A stretch of 64,000 nucleotides of DNA from Runella sp. SP2 (GCF_003711225.1 NZ_CP031030.1:3844001-3908000), one strand, 5' to 3'; counted from the stretch's first letter, positions 18,137 through 26,920 are shown. Program-made: numbers and translations. The notes: a model not told the origin generated them from the letters alone.

Positions 18137-19958
18137 AAGAAGTATCAGTTAGCAGTGGAATGACAAATTCAAACAGCGTTCCTTTGGGCTGCTTGGTGGT
18201 CACGGTCATTTTTCCTTCTAAAATTTGTAAGCGCTCTTTCATCCCTTTTAGTCCGAAGCCTGCGTGATTGAGATTATCATTAAAACCGACCCCATCATCG
18301 CTAATCATAATTTTAACTTCGCCGCTTTGGCGTTTGATATGAACATATACCTGGGAGGCATTCGCATGTTTGACGATGTTGTTGACACATTCTTGAATAA
18401 TTCTGTAAATGTTAATCTGTGCATCGTTATCAAAAAGCGAATCAACATTGTCTAAATAAATTTCGTAGTCTATCTGCGCAGCGTCAAGCGTCTCTTCAAC
18501 CAGACTATTTATAGAACTACTAAGTCCCAGCAAATCAAGCTGATAAGGTCTCAACCCGTATGAAATATCCCTCACTTCCTGTATTGCCTCAGCGACATTC
18601 TGCGACAATGCCTCGCCCGACAAGTGAATAGAAGCAGCTGCCCCTGGCTGCGCCGCTCGTAGTATTTTATTCTTAATCAGAATCAGTTTTTGCCCCAGTC
18701 CATCGTGCAGTTCGGAGGCGATTCTTTTTCGTTCAGCTTCCTGCATACTTATCAGTTCCCGAGCAAAACGGGTCGTTTGGCGATAGGCTTCTTGCTGCAA
18801 GCGCTCCTTTTCTTTTTTGTAAAAATTGAATTTGTCGGCAAGCGCAAAAGAAAGAATGACCGCCTCTATGGCTGCGCCTATAAAGAGAGAGGAGTCTGTC
18901 CAGTAGCTTTCCTCCAGCCAACCTTTCATTTTTAATTCAAACACCACACTCATCAGTACCAACGCTCCAAAGCCAATGATGTAGAAAATTGCGGGCGCAA
19001 AGCCCTTGCTATACACCCAAATACCCGCAATAAGCCAGTAGATAAAGAGGATAAAAATAAAAATAGCGGCCAAAAGGATTGCCATTTTATAACTCTCAAC
19101 GGCATAAAACACCAGCGGTAGCAGGCAGATAGCAATCAAAGGCCATCGGATTTTGTAAATGAAAGGGGCGTAGGTTTGGGTCTGTAAAAATGAGTTGGTA
19201 AACAAAATACTAAAGAAAGAAATAACAGGGAGTATCGTGGTTGTATTCAACACATCAAGCCAAGGCAGAAACAATTGTACATGACCAGCCACTAAATTGG
19301 TATGTAAAATCGCCGTAGATATATACCCAATGTAGTAGAGATAGACTTTTTCTCGCAAAGAAAAATAAACAAACAAATTGTACAACAACAAAGCGACTGC
19401 TACCGCCGTAAAAAAGCCATCTCCGTAAGAAATACGGATATTGTCTTCATACAATTTCTGCATTGTATTCAAACTCATAGAGGTCCGAATCAGCGTTTTA
19501 CTGGTGGCCCGAACGTAGATTTTCAATTTTTCGCCAGAAGCCACAGGAATCGGAAAAACGAGGTTATTTGAAAACACGGGTCTCGACCGAAAATCGCCAT
19601 CACCGCTTAGCTTTAGTGCCTGAAAAGCGCCCGTTTTATGTTGCTGATAGACAGTCAGGTGGTGCATAAAACCTCCCTTAATTTCAAGATACCAATCGGC
19701 GGTCTTGCTTTTATTTATTACATCAAATCGGTACCAAATTGCTTTTGAAAAATTCCCAAGAAAATCGGGGACTTTGTCTCTTGATTTGATAAACCCTTCT
19801 TTTTCAACCTGTTTGACTGTAAAAGAAGCACTAGGATCTTCTAGGTACGAAGGATACGAGATGTCATATTTTTGAATGGTATCCGACAACGTAATCACCT
19901 GCGCAGCAATGCGCAGGCTACTTACCAAAAACAATAGAAATAAAGCGGATATTCTCAT
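18126..19958 (-). CDS. Sensor histidine kinase, 7TMR-DISM type with HisKA_3
   Basis: 610 aa. The signal peptide (to about residue 20) is followed by a periplasmic 7TMR-DISMED2-like domain (about 35-170), seven membrane segments (about 178-380), a coiled coil (about 381-410), the HisKA_3 phosphoacceptor His418 in RIASELHDGLGQKL and a HATPase domain with NNIVKHANAS and the G-box SDDGVGFNDN. It phosphorylates the NarL-type regulator whose gene overlaps its own by 11 bp. The same sensory module appears in the LytS-type kinase at 3108, but the transmitter domain is of a different family. The signal is unknown. Confidence 0.94.
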   Translation of the reverse strand: MRISALFLLFLVSSLRIAAQVITLSDTIQKYDISYPSYLEDPSASFTVKQVEKEGFIKSRDKVPDFLGNFSKAIWYRFDVINKSKTADWYLEIKGGFMHHLTVYQQHKTGAFQALKLSGDGDFRSRPVFSNNLVFPIPVASGEKLKIYVRATSKTLIRTSMSLNTMQKLYEDNIRISYGDGFFTAVAVALLLYNLFVYFSLREKVYLYYIGYISTAILHTNLVAGHVQLFLPWLDVLNTTTILPVISFFSILFTNSFLQTQTYAPFIYKIRWPLIAICLLPLVFYAVESYKMAILLAAIFIFILFIYWLIAGIWVYSKGFAPAIFYIIGFGALVLMSVVFELKMKGWLEESYWTDSSLFIGAAIEAVILSFALADKFNFYKKEKERLQQEAYRQTTRFARELISMQEAERKRIASELHDGLGQKLILIKNKILRAAQPGAAASIHLSGEALSQNVAEAIQEVRDISYGLRPYQLDLLGLSSSINSLVEETLDAAQIDYEIYLDNVDSLFDNDAQINIYRIIQECVNNIVKHANASQVYVHIKRQSGEVKIMISDDGVGFNDNLNHAGFGLKGMKERLQILEGKMTVTTKQPKGTLFEFVIPLLTDTSYGQ

Positions 19959-19994
19959 AGTTTCAAATATAACAAGTATTGTAGCTAGGAGTGA

Positions 19995-21161
19995 TTAATT
20001 TGCCAGTTTCGTGGCAATTTCTTCCATCATCGCTGCAATCTTTTCCAACACAGGCCCTCCGAGTTCAGCACCCGCATTGACACCAATAAAAAAGCTAACG
20101 TCCGTTTTTGGATTATAGAGTAAGAGCGTTCTTCCCCCAAAGCTACTACCAGCATAGCCGTACATTTTAGAGCCATTTTTCTCATAAAATTCTAATCCTA
20201 AACCATATACATCTGCATAGTCATTTCCAGCATATTCCTTTTTCATCTCCGAAAAAGATTGGGCGTTGAGTAACTTACCATGCGAAAGACCATGAATAAA
20301 ATCTACAAAATCTTTGGGTGTTGCAAAAATGCTATTGCTTCCTGATTCGTTGCGAAATTGCACATACGACAAATCCGTAAAGTCGATTAGCCTACCCGCC
20401 CCTTCTACGTCAGCATACAAACGTGGTGTATCTTTTACCAAGTTAGTAGGTAATTCTTTATAGAAAGTATCCGAAAGTTCGAGTGGATTATAAATGTATT
20501 TAAGAAAGGATATTTCGTGCCTCTGATTGGTGATGTGGTCGATAATGAGCGACAAAATAAGGTAATTGGTATTGGAATAATACACATCTGTTCCTGGCTC
20601 AAAAAATCGTCTCTTACCTGCCTCCAAGTAATCGCCCACCTCGTAGGTACGGGCGGGGTTTTCCACGTAACCCTCAACATACTCAGAATTATGCCAATAG
20701 TCTTCAATGCCAGAACTATGATTCAGCAGCATTCGGATGGTTATTTTGTTCGCATCAGGAATTTTGGAGAGCAAATTGGCTGGTAAGCAAGTATTGATTT
20801 TTTGATCAAGCGAGATTTTTCCAAGTTCAGCGAGCTTTAAAATAGCGGTGGCGGTGTACATTTTAGTGATACTGTAGCCAGGCCATACTAGGCAAGGTCT
20901 CATGGGTTTCCCCGAGTCTTTGTTCAGTACTCCACTGTTGTACTGCCAATATTTATCTCCTTTCCGTGCCAGAAATGTAATCCCTGGAAGTTGATTGGAC
21001 GTATAAGAATCAATAATAGTTTTCACTGCCGAAGCAGGAATGATTCCCTCATTAATCGCATTTTCCGCTAGGCATGTCGTAGTCGGATTAGGATCTACAT
21101 TGTTGTTTTTGCAACCAGTAAACATCAAAACTGGTAGGATAATCATCAAATAGCGTTTCAT
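19995..21161 (-). CDS. Serine hydrolase lipoprotein, class C beta-lactamase fold
   Basis: 388 aa with lipobox MFTGC (Cys at residue 17), so it is probably lipid-anchored in the envelope. The beta-lactamase/transpeptidase-like domain has the catalytic tetrad Ser97-Ile-Thr-Lys100 and the Tyr195-Ser-Asn197 motif. The third motif is degenerate (GYAGSSFGG where class C enzymes have KTG or HxG). Relatives include D-aminopeptidases, esterases and penicillin-binding proteins, so the substrate cannot be assigned. A -7 element lies at 21190-21197. The gene stands alone, 36 bp upstream of the sensor kinase on the same strand. Confidence 0.9.
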   Translation of the reverse strand: MKRYLMIILPVLMFTGCKNNNVDPNPTTTCLAENAINEGIIPASAVKTIIDSYTSNQLPGITFLARKGDKYWQYNSGVLNKDSGKPMRPCLVWPGYSITKMYTATAILKLAELGKISLDQKINTCLPANLLSKIPDANKITIRMLLNHSSGIEDYWHNSEYVEGYVENPARTYEVGDYLEAGKRRFFEPGTDVYYSNTNYLILSLIIDHITNQRHEISFLKYIYNPLELSDTFYKELPTNLVKDTPRLYADVEGAGRLIDFTDLSYVQFRNESGSNSIFATPKDFVDFIHGLSHGKLLNAQSFSEMKKEYAGNDYADVYGLGLEFYEKNGSKMYGYAGSSFGGRTLLLYNPKTDVSFFIGVNAGAELGGPVLEKIAAMMEEIATKLAN

Positions 21162-21189
21162 ATTTGTATTGCTGTAAAAATTATGAGCG

Positions 21190-21197
21190 CAAAATTA
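21190..21197 (-). promoter_or_regulatory. Candidate -7 element of the serine hydrolase promoter
   Basis: The minus strand reads TAATTTTG, matching TAnnTTTG, 28 bp before the ATG at 21161. No clear -33 element is seen. Confidence 0.4.
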
Positions 21198-21320
21198 CTT
21201 GATGCCAAAACCCTAAAACATAGGCAGAAATAGTCAATTTCATAGGTAATATTGCCCAAATAGCTGACTGCCGCTACTGGTTTTACTTTAAATCTGTAGT
21301 CAAAATAAATTTTTACACAA

Positions 21321-21340
21321 AAAATACCGTTCGGTATTTT
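21321..21340. promoter_or_regulatory. Palindromic TetR-family operator
   Basis: AAAATACCGTTCGGTATTTT is a perfect 20-bp inverted repeat with the ACCG/CGGT core typical of TetR-family sites. It lies 23 bp before the TetR gene start and just upstream of the -7 element at 21349, where the -33 region should be, so bound repressor would block its own promoter. Confidence 0.8.
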
Positions 21341-21348
21341 TTATCCAT

Positions 21349-21356
21349 TATATTTG
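21349..21356 (+). promoter_or_regulatory. -7 element of the tetR-racemase operon
   Basis: TATATTTG matches TAnnTTTG and ends only 7 bp before the ATG at 21364. Transcription would start within a few bases of the start codon, so the message is nearly leaderless. Confidence 0.6.
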
Positions 21357-21363
21357 CATCATC

Positions 21364-21966
21364 ATGAATGAGACACTATCCAAAGCAGAAAGGACTAGAC
21401 AATTTATTATTGAAAAAACGGCTCCTATTTTCAATGAAAAAGGGTACGCTGGGACATCCATCAATGACCTTACCCAAGCGACAGGTCTAACGAAGGGTAG
21501 CATTTATGGAAATTTTGAAAATAAAGATGAGGTTGCGCTGGCTGTTTTTGATTATAACCATACGAAAGTCAATGACTATATCAAAGAAAAATTGATGGCA
21601 ACCGAAAATTCCATTGAACGATTACTTGTTTATCCAGCTATATACCGTAATTATTTAAAAATACCTTTTTTACGGGCTGGTTGTCCTATTTTGAATACCG
21701 CAACTGAAGCAGACGACACTCATCCCCTTTTGAAAGAAAAAGTTACCAATGCCCTTTCTTTTTGGAAAGTATCGGTAGAAAATCAGGTTAAGCGAGGAAT
21801 AAACCGAGGTGAAATAAAACCAGACACCGACCCTACAGAAATTGCGGTTATTCTTATATCACTGATTGAAGGGGCATTTATGCAAGCGAAAGTAACTGAT
21901 AGTTTAACAGAACTTAAGATTGCGATGAATTTTTTAGAAAAAATAATAGTGAGTTTGAAAGATTAA
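21364..21966 (+). CDS. TetR/AcrR-family transcriptional regulator, 200 aa
   Basis: The N-terminal HTH (about 8-55) has the family pattern: IFNEKGYAGTSINDLTQATG followed by LTKGSIYGNFENKDEVALAVF. The C-terminal ligand-binding domain (about 75-195) resembles the TetR_C group often linked to electrophile or small-molecule sensing. It is the first gene of a three-gene plus-strand operon (gaps of 59 and 36 bp) with an Asp/Glu-racemase-like protein and a ketopantoate-reductase-like protein. The perfect palindrome upstream suggests autorepression and control of the whole operon. Confidence 0.93.
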   Translation: MNETLSKAERTRQFIIEKTAPIFNEKGYAGTSINDLTQATGLTKGSIYGNFENKDEVALAVFDYNHTKVNDYIKEKLMATENSIERLLVYPAIYRNYLKIPFLRAGCPILNTATEADDTHPLLKEKVTNALSFWKVSVENQVKRGINRGEIKPDTDPTEIAVILISLIEGAFMQAKVTDSLTELKIAMNFLEKIIVSLKD

Positions 21967-22025
21967 TTTTTTTAGCCAAACGAGTAGCCTCACTGGATTT
22001 ATCATAACACTTTCTGACCAAAAAG

Positions 22026-22724
22026 ATGAAAAAAATAGGGCTTTTAGGCGGTATCAGTTGGACTTCAACGCTGGATTATTACCGATTTATCAATGAAGAA
22101 ACCAATAAAAGATTAGGCCATCTAAATTTTGCTGAATGTATTATTTACTCGGTCAATTTCGAAAATTTCAGCACATACAATGCTGATTATAACTGGGAGG
22201 GCACATTTCAGTTATTGTCAAACGCTGCATCAAGATTAAAAGACGCGGGTGCTGAAGTTATCCTACTTGGTGCAAATACTGCCCATATTGTTGCCGAACG
22301 AGTTGCCCAAAAAGTGGGCTTACCACTTATCGACATCAGAGTAGCCACTGCCAATGCCATTCATAAAAGACAGTTAAAGAAAGTCGGCTTGCTGGGTACG
22401 GTTTACACCATGGAATTGGATTTCTACAAAAAGAAACTTTCCGAGGAAGGATTGGAAATAATCATACCTGCTACCAAGGCAGAAATAGATTTCATTGAAG
22501 AAACCCTTCTGCACGAATTGGGCAAGGGTATTCTTCTTCAACGTACAAAACAAGAATACATCTCCATCATAAACAGGCTTATTGAACAAGGTGCAGAAGG
22601 TATCATATTAGGTTGTACCGAAATTCCCTTACTCATTTCTCAAGAAGACATTTCTGTCCCTGTTTTCAACTCTACCCTGATTCATGCACAGGCAGCCGTT
22701 GAGTTTGCTTTAACAACCACCTAG
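22026..22724 (+). CDS. Aspartate/glutamate racemase-family protein with an altered active site
   Basis: 232 aa, the normal length. The fold signatures are present: start KKIGLLGGISWTSTLDYY and the second-half motif GCTEIPLL with Cys197. In this cofactor-independent family two residues act as acid and base on opposite faces. The first is normally Cys or Thr before Asn-Thr; here it is Ala83 (LGANTAH, codon GCA). The Cys197 side is intact. One-sided chemistry (as in arylmalonate decarboxylase, which uses one cysteine) or a racemase with another base is possible. It is encoded between the TetR gene and the ketopantoate-reductase-like gene. Confidence 0.88.
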   Translation: MKKIGLLGGISWTSTLDYYRFINEETNKRLGHLNFAECIIYSVNFENFSTYNADYNWEGTFQLLSNAASRLKDAGAEVILLGANTAHIVAERVAQKVGLPLIDIRVATANAIHKRQLKKVGLLGTVYTMELDFYKKKLSEEGLEIIIPATKAEIDFIEETLLHELGKGILLQRTKQEYISIINRLIEQGAEGIILGCTEIPLLISQEDISVPVFNSTLIHAQAAVEFALTTT

Positions 22725-22760
22725 CTTGGTTTATCGGATAAAACAAAGCCCAAGTAATCT

Positions 22761-23699
22761 ATGAACAGCAAGGCTATTTTCATCGTTGGAGCTGGCGCCA
22801 TTGGAAAAGCACTGGCCGCTTTTTTAAAAAGTGAGGGCAAAGAAGTTGTTTTACTTCGCGGACATCTCGACGACCATTCGGCTTACACTGAGCAAATTGA
22901 AGTTGTATTAAAAAACAGCGAAGTGATAAAAGCAGAAGTCCCCGTAAGCACAATAAGCAATTACTCAGAACTGAATGGCCTTGTGGTTTTAACCAATAAG
23001 TCGTACGGAAATGCGGCTATTGCTCAAAGGCTGAAGGCAAAAATCAATGCTACTCCAATCGTAATTTTACAGAATGGGCTAAATGTGGAAAAACCATTTA
23101 TCGAACATAAATTTCCACAAATCTACCGCTGTGTTCTTTTTGCAACATCCCAGCTTCTGTCAGAAAACAAATTACAGTTCATGCCAGTTTCAGATTCTTC
23201 GGTGGGCATTATTTCTGGAAACACCGAGGGGTTACTTAGCATAGTTAATGAAATAAATACGCAGCATTTCAAGTTTAAAACGGAGCCGAATATATACGCT
23301 AAGATATGGTCAAAAACCATTGTTAATTGTGTCTTTAATTCCGTTTGCCCACTATTGGAAATTGACAATGGGATTTTCTATCGTAACTCAGAGGCATTAA
23401 GTATAGCTAAGAGAGTAATAAACGAATGTATTGCGGTGGCAGCCACCCAAGGCATCTTATTGAGTTCCGAAGAGGTCATAAATAGCCTCTTGCTAATCAG
23501 CCAACATTCTGACGGCCAGTTGATTTCTACTTACCAAGACATCATTAACAAACGGGCAACGGAGATTGACACATTAAACGTCGCCATTGCTACTATTGCC
23601 GATAACTTACAAGAAAAGAGACTGGCCAAGGAAACAAGTCTTTTGGGCGAATTGATACAAATTAAGTCTCAAATAGCGTTGTCTTCTCTGTCTTCTTAA
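22761..23699 (+). CDS. Ketopantoate reductase-family protein (ApbA/PanE)
   Basis: 312 aa, usual length. The N-terminal Rossmann domain has IFIVGAGAIGKALAAFL (GxGxxG, about 6-22), and the central ILQNGLNVE (about 98-106) and KIWSKTIVNCVFNSV (with the conserved Lys and Asn) match the ApbA C-terminal domain. Canonical PanE reduces 2-dehydropantoate with NADPH in pantothenate synthesis, but many paralogues act on other 2-oxoacids. The location after a TetR gene and a racemase-like gene, rather than with panB or panC, argues for a paralogue. It is the last gene of the operon. Confidence 0.85.
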   Translation: MNSKAIFIVGAGAIGKALAAFLKSEGKEVVLLRGHLDDHSAYTEQIEVVLKNSEVIKAEVPVSTISNYSELNGLVVLTNKSYGNAAIAQRLKAKINATPIVILQNGLNVEKPFIEHKFPQIYRCVLFATSQLLSENKLQFMPVSDSSVGIISGNTEGLLSIVNEINTQHFKFKTEPNIYAKIWSKTIVNCVFNSVCPLLEIDNGIFYRNSEALSIAKRVINECIAVAATQGILLSSEEVINSLLLISQHSDGQLISTYQDIINKRATEIDTLNVAIATIADNLQEKRLAKETSLLGELIQIKSQIALSSLSS

Positions 23700-23780
23700 A
23701 CTGCACCCAAAAAACAATATAGCCCTCTAAACGGCAGACTATCTTGTTGGCTTCACCGTATTCGATGCTACAAAAAAAAT

Positions 23781-23807
23781 GAAGCTACCAGCAATGCCAG
23801 TAGCTTC
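23781..23807 (-). terminator. Strong terminator after amtB
   Basis: On the minus strand the arms GAAGCTAC and GTAGCTTC, with a partially paired interior, are followed by an eight-base T-run. It lies 73 bp downstream of the amtB stop. Confidence 0.8.
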
Positions 23808-23860
23808 AACGAGTACAACAAAACCACAGTCAATAGGGCATGCCCTCTGTGGTCTCGTTG
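23807..23860. other. Nested hairpin between amtB stop and its terminator
   Basis: CTGTGGTCTCGTTG at 23847-23860 can pair with CAACGAG (23807-23813) and ACCACAG (23823-23829), which are separated by a nine-base bulge, while GGGCATGCCC forms the centre. The structure sits in the 3' untranslated part of the amtB message, just before the terminator. Its role is unknown; a trimmed 3'-derived RNA or stability element is one idea. Confidence 0.5.
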
Positions 23861-23879
23861 TAACTTTTCTATTTGGTTT

Positions 23880-25202
23880 TTAAGCTTCTACCAAGAATTC
23901 ATCGTGTTGGCTAATATCCAACCCAACTTTCTCGTCTTCTTCTGATACACGAAGTGGCTCGATGAAGTCTGTAATCATTAAAATAACGTACGACATTACA
24001 AAAGCGAATACCGACACCAACACAAGGGCAATCATGTGGTTTTTGAAAAGGGTAAATGTGCCGTATGCCAACCCTTCGTCAACTACCGCTCCGTTTACAC
24101 CTTTTGAAGCAAAGATACCCGTCATGATCATACCCATCATACCACCTACACCGTGGCAAGGGAATACGTCAAGCGTATCATCCAAAGTAGTTTTTGTACG
24201 AAGGTGTGCCAAGTAGTTTGATACCATTGATGAAATTGTACCGATAAAAATCGACTGAGGAATCGTAACGAATCCACATGCTGGTGTAATAGCAACCAAA
24301 CCTACAACGGCTCCAATTGAGAACCCAAGAGCTGATGGCTTTTTGCCTTTTGCTGTATCGAACAATACCCACGCCAAACCTGCTGCGGCAGCTGCGGTGT
24401 TGGTAGCAGCCAATGCTGAAACTGCCAATGGACCTGCACCTACTGCCGAACCTGCGTTAAATCCAAACCATCCGAACCACAACAAACCTGTTCCTAACAA
24501 TACGTATGGGATATTGGCTGGTGGCAAAAAGTTTGCTTCTTCGTGTGAACGACGACGCTTCAAGTACAACGCACCCGCCAACGCTGCCCAACCTGCCGAC
24601 ATGTGTACTACAGTACCACCAGCAAAGTCAAGTACACCAAGCTTAAACAAGAAACCTTCTGGGTGCCATGTCCAGTGTGCCAAAGGAGCATATACGAAAA
24701 TGCTGAACAACACCATGAACAAAATATACGAACGGAATTTGATACGCTCTGCCAGCGAACCTGTAACAAGTGCAGGCGTGATTACCGCAAATTTCAATTG
24801 GAAGAAAGCAAACAATGCCAATGGAATAGTAGGAGCCAATGACCAAGGCTTTCCGTCTAATACACCATTGAACATGAAGAATGTCATAGGGTTTCCTACC
24901 CAGCCACCGATTGAATCACCGAAAGCCAAACTAAAACCAACTACAACCCAAACGATACTGATTACGCCCATTGCAATAAAGCTCTGAAGCATTGTTGAGA
25001 TAACGTTTTTGTGGTTTACCATACCTCCGTAGAAATAGGCCAAGCCAGGTGTCATCAACAATACGAACGCCGTAGCAACAAGCATCCAGGCCATATCGCC
25101 TGAATTTAACCCTTCGGTTACAATTTGGGTTGGGATAGCTGGCATTAAGACTCCTAAGAGGCTAACTACCAGCAAAATCACGAGTGGGATTAAATTTTTC
25201 AT
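23880..25202 (-). CDS. amtB: Ammonium transporter
   Basis: 440 aa with eleven expected transmembrane helices plus an N-terminal signal-like segment (residues 1-25). It conducts ammonia/ammonium across the inner membrane. Family signatures are present: TPGLAYFYGGMVNHKN near residue 51, AGGTVVHMSAGWAALAGA with the first pore histidine and DVFPCHGVGGMMGMI with the second. No adjacent glnK/glnB was found, which is unusual, since amtB is often paired with a PII gene. A beta-barrel porin gene precedes it by 94 bp on the same strand, so the two may be linked. Confidence 0.97.
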   Translation of the reverse strand: MKNLIPLVILLVVSLLGVLMPAIPTQIVTEGLNSGDMAWMLVATAFVLLMTPGLAYFYGGMVNHKNVISTMLQSFIAMGVISIVWVVVGFSLAFGDSIGGWVGNPMTFFMFNGVLDGKPWSLAPTIPLALFAFFQLKFAVITPALVTGSLAERIKFRSYILFMVLFSIFVYAPLAHWTWHPEGFLFKLGVLDFAGGTVVHMSAGWAALAGALYLKRRRSHEEANFLPPANIPYVLLGTGLLWFGWFGFNAGSAVGAGPLAVSALAATNTAAAAAGLAWVLFDTAKGKKPSALGFSIGAVVGLVAITPACGFVTIPQSIFIGTISSMVSNYLAHLRTKTTLDDTLDVFPCHGVGGMMGMIMTGIFASKGVNGAVVDEGLAYGTFTLFKNHMIALVLVSVFAFVMSYVILMITDFIEPLRVSEEDEKVGLDISQHDEFLVEA

Positions 25203-25248
25203 AGATTTACTTGACTGGTTTTGGTTGTACTTTTATAATTATCAAGGA

Positions 25249-25282
25249 TTTTAAGTGGAGGCGTTGAAGGCTCCACTTAAAA
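25249..25282. terminator. Perfect hairpin between the porin gene and amtB
   Basis: Twelve-base arms TTTTAAGTGGAG and CTCCACTTAAAA flank a ten-base loop, 15 bp after the porin stop. It lacks a long T-run beyond the stem on the minus strand, so it may be a weak terminator or a processing/stability hairpin between porin and amtB messages. Confidence 0.5.
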
Positions 25283-25296
25283 CTAGGAATCAATTA

Positions 25297-26544
25297 TTAG
25301 AACTTGTAAATGAGTGCGAGACCAAGCGTTGACTGTGAATTTTTAGTGAAAGCACCTTTTGAATCTTCAAATTGCTGCTGTCCGCTTTCGCCAGCACCTG
25401 TCAATTTTTTGTATGAATCCATGCGGAACTCAGGCTTGATCAACAAGTGACCATCAGCAACGGTAAAGTTTCCAGTAAGAGTCAATGAATTTACCGATGT
25501 TCCATTTCCAAGGCGGTTGAGGAGCGCACGAGCACCTGCCGTGTTATCGAAGTATTCGTAACGCGCACCAATGCTGAACAAATCAGAAGCGGCGTAGCTC
25601 AAGTAACCCGCTGCACCACCCCAAGGTGTTGACTCTGTCAAGACAGCGCCACCTTGGTAAGAACCTTTTTGTGAACCAAATGCTGCGTTTGCACCAATCA
25701 AAAGCTTATCAGTTGCTTGAAGTGTCGATACAAAATCAAATACGCGATAGTGAGCATCTGGCGTATTTCCTTGGTCATCAGTGCTTGCTTCGTTGCTGTT
25801 AATGAAGTTAAGATATACATTCCATCCTTTAGCAGGATTCAAAAACAACTGTGACACAAGCCCTTTTTTACGGTTGTTATCGTTTAAGTTATCTACGTTG
25901 TTTACCAAACCAAGCATCAAAGACACTTTGTCAGAGAAAGCGTACGTACCTTTCACCCCAACGTGGTAGAATGGACCGTTGTTGAAAAGGTTTGACAATG
26001 AATAGTTGAAGTTTACTGGAGCATCAATTACTTCATAACCGATGTGGGTACCAAACTGACCCGCCGTGAGCGTCAATTTGCTAGATGCTTTCCAGTTAAA
26101 ATAAGCTTGTTTGATGGCCAATGCTGTACTTCCTGAACCAAGTGGCCCGAGCAAGTTTCCGTAGTTTCCAAGGTCAGCATTTGGACCGAAAGTCAAGTCA
26201 ACAACTACATCTGACTTTTCGTTGCTGTATTGCATTTTTGTTTGTACCAAACCCAACGAAATTTGCCCCGACTTCTGATCAAACACGCGGGCATAGTACG
26301 CACCCAAGTTTGAACGTGAAGCTGGTTTGTTGAAATTGGCACTATAGTAAGAATCGATATATCCCGAAAATGTAAACGACCCTTTCTTCTCTTCTTCTCC
26401 TTCCGTTTTAGCTTCGGTCTTAGCTTCTACTTTAGCTTCGGTCTTAGTTTCTGTTTTAGCGTCTGACTTTTTCTCCTCAATTCCCTTAGGAAAAGCCAAA
26501 AACGTCGAAAACAAACATAAAACAAGTAATTGTAGCTTTTGCAT
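25297..26544 (-). CDS. Outer membrane beta-barrel porin (bbp2/OmpL-like)
   Basis: 415 aa from ATG 26544 (MQKLQLLVLCLF), which begins the signal peptide; longer frames add 41 unlikely residues. A charged Lys/Thr/Glu/Ala repeat (about residues 27-55, units of the type KTEA) lies between the signal peptide and the barrel. The barrel opens with FTFSGYIDSYYSANFNKP and ends with LGLALIYKF, a C-terminal aromatic as in outer-membrane barrels; the pattern matches the putative beta-barrel porin-2 family. It may supply substrate to the ammonium transporter encoded next, but that is inference from order only. Confidence 0.85.
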   Translation of the reverse strand: MQKLQLLVLCLFSTFLAFPKGIEEKKSDAKTETKTEAKVEAKTEAKTEGEEEKKGSFTFSGYIDSYYSANFNKPASRSNLGAYYARVFDQKSGQISLGLVQTKMQYSNEKSDVVVDLTFGPNADLGNYGNLLGPLGSGSTALAIKQAYFNWKASSKLTLTAGQFGTHIGYEVIDAPVNFNYSLSNLFNNGPFYHVGVKGTYAFSDKVSLMLGLVNNVDNLNDNNRKKGLVSQLFLNPAKGWNVYLNFINSNEASTDDQGNTPDAHYRVFDFVSTLQATDKLLIGANAAFGSQKGSYQGGAVLTESTPWGGAAGYLSYAASDLFSIGARYEYFDNTAGARALLNRLGNGTSVNSLTLTGNFTVADGHLLIKPEFRMDSYKKLTGAGESGQQQFEDSKGAFTKNSQSTLGLALIYKF

Positions 26545-26868
26545 AATATTATTTTGTTTAAGGTGGGCAATACGTGGTTTTGTTTTCCGATACAAACATG
26601 GAGCTATTTTTGTAAACATCCAAATTTTTAGTATAAATTTTGAGTATTTATTAGTAAAAAACTGCAAAATTTTGATTTTTAAGTTTATTTACGTTGAATA
26701 ATTTAAGATTATATCGAAATTATTATATTTTTTATTTTATTCTGTTTTTAAGCATTTTATCAAAATATTATTTCTAAACACCCAGCGACTAAAATCAACA
26801 AAACATTCAAATAATTATATTTTATTCATACTAAACCCATAAGAGATAGATATACCAAAACACAAAAA
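26545..26868. other. AT-rich intergenic region upstream of the porin gene
   Basis: This gap between the porin start and the terminator of the GMC oxidoreductase gene is rich in A/T runs and must hold the porin promoter. I found no match to TAnnTTTG on the minus strand, no open frame with coding character, no tRNA-like fold and no repeat of the families seen elsewhere in the window. Confidence 0.6.
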
Positions 26869-26894
26869 AGCCCAGCTACCGAAGTAACTGGGCT
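26869..26894 (-). terminator. Terminator after the GMC oxidoreductase gene
   Basis: AGCCCAGTTAC (minus strand), loop TTCG, GTAGCTGGGCT with one mismatch, followed by a six-base T-run. It lies 27 bp after the stop at 26921. Confidence 0.85.
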
Positions 26895-26920
26895 CTGAAA
26901 GGCGTTAAAACGCTCGAAAA

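Noticed and set aside
22761-23699. panE as the true pantothenate gene
   Set aside because: The context is a TetR/racemase operon and no panB, panC or panD is near; the family call is kept but the symbol is not given.
24343-24987. 214-residue frame antisense to amtB
   Set aside because: It mirrors the codon pattern of the conserved transporter and has no recognisable protein features.
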